NCBI GenBank assembly: GCA_031256125.1
Contig: JAIRRE010000251.1
Coordinates: forward strand, 1 to 6,887
Length of the DNA: 6,887 nt
Direction: 5' to 3'
Origin: Burkholderiaceae bacterium
GTDB taxonomy: Bacteria > Pseudomonadota > Gammaproteobacteria > Burkholderiales > Burkholderiaceae_C
This document shows, piece by piece, positions 6,275 to 6,887 of this stretch (position 1 is its first letter; the number at the start of each line of letters is the position of its first letter). Position numbers and translations under genes: made by a program. A model generated the notes under the pieces. It was given only the letters and a program-made list of their open reading frames with translations, was not told the origin of the DNA and did no database searches.

Positions 6275-6287
6275 GCAAAAAATTATC

Positions 6288-6887
6288 ATGAATGCTGCAA
6301 GCGTTTGGCTCCAACTGTTCAATTCGTTCGGCACCACTGCGCTGTTCATCATAGGCCTGATGGCGATGGCATTCGGAGGTGGCCTTTGGTGGGCAGAGCG
6401 AATAAACCGCAAGCGCCGCATTCGACGGCGTGCGATCCCGAAAGAGTGGCCAGTCACCACGCGGCGCATCACCGCCAACACGGAGCGCAGCGTTTGGGTG
6501 TGGTTGCGCGAGACCTTCCCCGAATACTTCGTATTGCCCAAATTGGCCATAACCCGCTTTACCACGCCCACATCGCACGCTCAGGCGCAGCAGTGGTTCA
6601 ACATCCTGGGCAGTATCTATTGCGCCTTCACCATATGCGATAGCAAGGGAGAAGTGGTCGGCTGTGTTGACATCGTCACCGGATCGCACAATCTCTGGCG
6701 TGGCAACCGGCAGCTCAAGCAAAGTCTGTTATCGCAGTGCGACATCGGGTATTGGGTGGTCACGCCTGCTGCGCTGCCCGAACGCGAAGCCATTCGCGCT
6801 GAATTCCTGGGCGACAACCTGGCGAACTCCGTCACCGTCGAAAGCGTCTCGCCGGTGGACAGCCAGCCGCAAGGAGACGCCACCATG
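6288..6887 (+). CDS. membrane-anchored DUF2726-like protein (partial, open at right edge)
   Basis: The frame is open from the ATG at 6288 to the last base (200 codons). A stop at 6246 and the lack of other start codons between fix this start. Residues about 12-35 are one hydrophobic helix, followed by a strongly basic RKRRIRRR (41-48), suggesting an N-terminal anchor with the rest in the cytoplasm. Residues about 70-160 (LRETFPEYFVLPKLAITRF, then FTICDSKGEVVGCVDIVTGSH and LLSQCDIGYWVVTP) resemble DUF2726, a family of unknown function. As I recall the family, the middle motif is I-E-L-D-x-x-SH; here it reads VDIVTGSH, so an acidic pair looks altered. After about residue 180 the tail is rich in Ser, Pro and Gln, and the true C-terminus is outside the window. 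DUF2726 assignment is probable; any enzymatic role is unproven. Confidence 0.72.
   Translation, partial: MNAASVWLQLFNSFGTTALFIIGLMAMAFGGGLWWAERINRKRRIRRRAIPKEWPVTTRRITANTERSVWVWLRETFPEYFVLPKLAITRFTTPTSHAQAQQWFNILGSIYCAFTICDSKGEVVGCVDIVTGSHNLWRGNRQLKQSLLSQCDIGYWVVTPAALPEREAIRAEFLGDNLANSVTVESVSPVDSQPQGDATM

Larger units (their letters stand above)
5616..6287. other. long region without a convincing gene, possible decayed DNA
   Basis: The stretch separates the divergent permease and DUF2726 genes. Bases 5655-5780 are AT-rich and probably hold the permease promoter. Bases 5780-6130 are GC-rich, with several overlapping short frames and no family I recognise. The plus frames starting at 5778 (117 aa) and 5869 (92 aa) have skewed composition and poor ribosome binding sites. 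A shorter plus frame, 5765-5935 from a TTG, reads more like protein (FYGRTDSYWGSDDVRTN, then AREKVARQDFMAACLFPEHC). A minus frame, 5794-6048, contains SDNGSQF. A 7-bp stem AGGCAAG/CTTGCCT with a 12-base loop lies at 5849-5874. The missing yejA would normally be expected on this side of the permease. Confidence 0.5.

Noticed and set aside
6192..6722. Minus-strand 176-residue frame
   Set aside because: It is antisense to the DUF2726-like gene. The plus frame has a membrane helix, a domain match and a bounded start, so this is a shadow.
1..6887. CRISPR array, tRNA, rRNA or riboswitch
   Set aside because: No regularly spaced repeats, no cloverleaf ending in a T-arm GGTTC-like motif, and no conserved riboswitch core were seen on either strand.

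Overview
The window is a GC-rich bacterial chromosomal segment, most likely from a betaproteobacterium of the Burkholderiales type. This is inferred from codon use, the PAAR-Rhs effector, the YejB-type permease and the gene styles; no rRNA or core marker is present to fix the taxon. Almost everything lies on the minus strand. Only the last gene, at the right edge, is on the plus strand.

Read in the minus direction (right to left), the layout is as follows. (1) A complete YejB-like inner-membrane permease for oligopeptide uptake at 4581-5615. It has no yejA in front and no yejE or yejF behind, so it is an orphan. (2) A decayed IS5-family (IS427-like) insertion sequence at 3798-4581. It sits exactly in the permease stop codon. 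Its transposase carries an apparent internal deletion, a frame break and loss of the catalytic glutamate, so the copy looks dead. (3) A 52-residue basic protein of unknown function at 3587-3745, with a good ribosome binding site and a strong hairpin inside its coding sequence. (4) A classical NAD(H)-type short-chain dehydrogenase/reductase at 2699-3445, followed by a plausible terminator. (5) A large PAAR-Rhs protein starting at 2519 and running off the left edge: at least 839 residues with an N-terminal PAAR spike domain, an Rhs N-terminal domain and many YD repeats. Its C-terminal toxin and any immunity gene lie outside the window.

To the right of the permease, about 670 bases (5616-6287) hold no convincing gene. 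This stretch contains an AT-rich part with a perfect palindrome, a hairpin whose loop displays a perfect Shine-Dalgarno sequence, a fragment reading SDNGSQF that may be an integrase relic, and a probable promoter. The plus-strand gene at 6288 encodes a membrane-anchored DUF2726-like protein that is open to the right edge. A small hairpin covers its ribosome binding site.

The genes do not form one pathway. The region looks like an accessory patchwork: an interbacterial-competition effector, a metabolic oxidoreductase, and a transporter remnant separated from its operon partners and hit by an insertion sequence. If the IS is removed together with one TA repeat, the permease ends in TAA and the small basic gene follows about 45 bases later. 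This suggests that pair was adjacent before the insertion.
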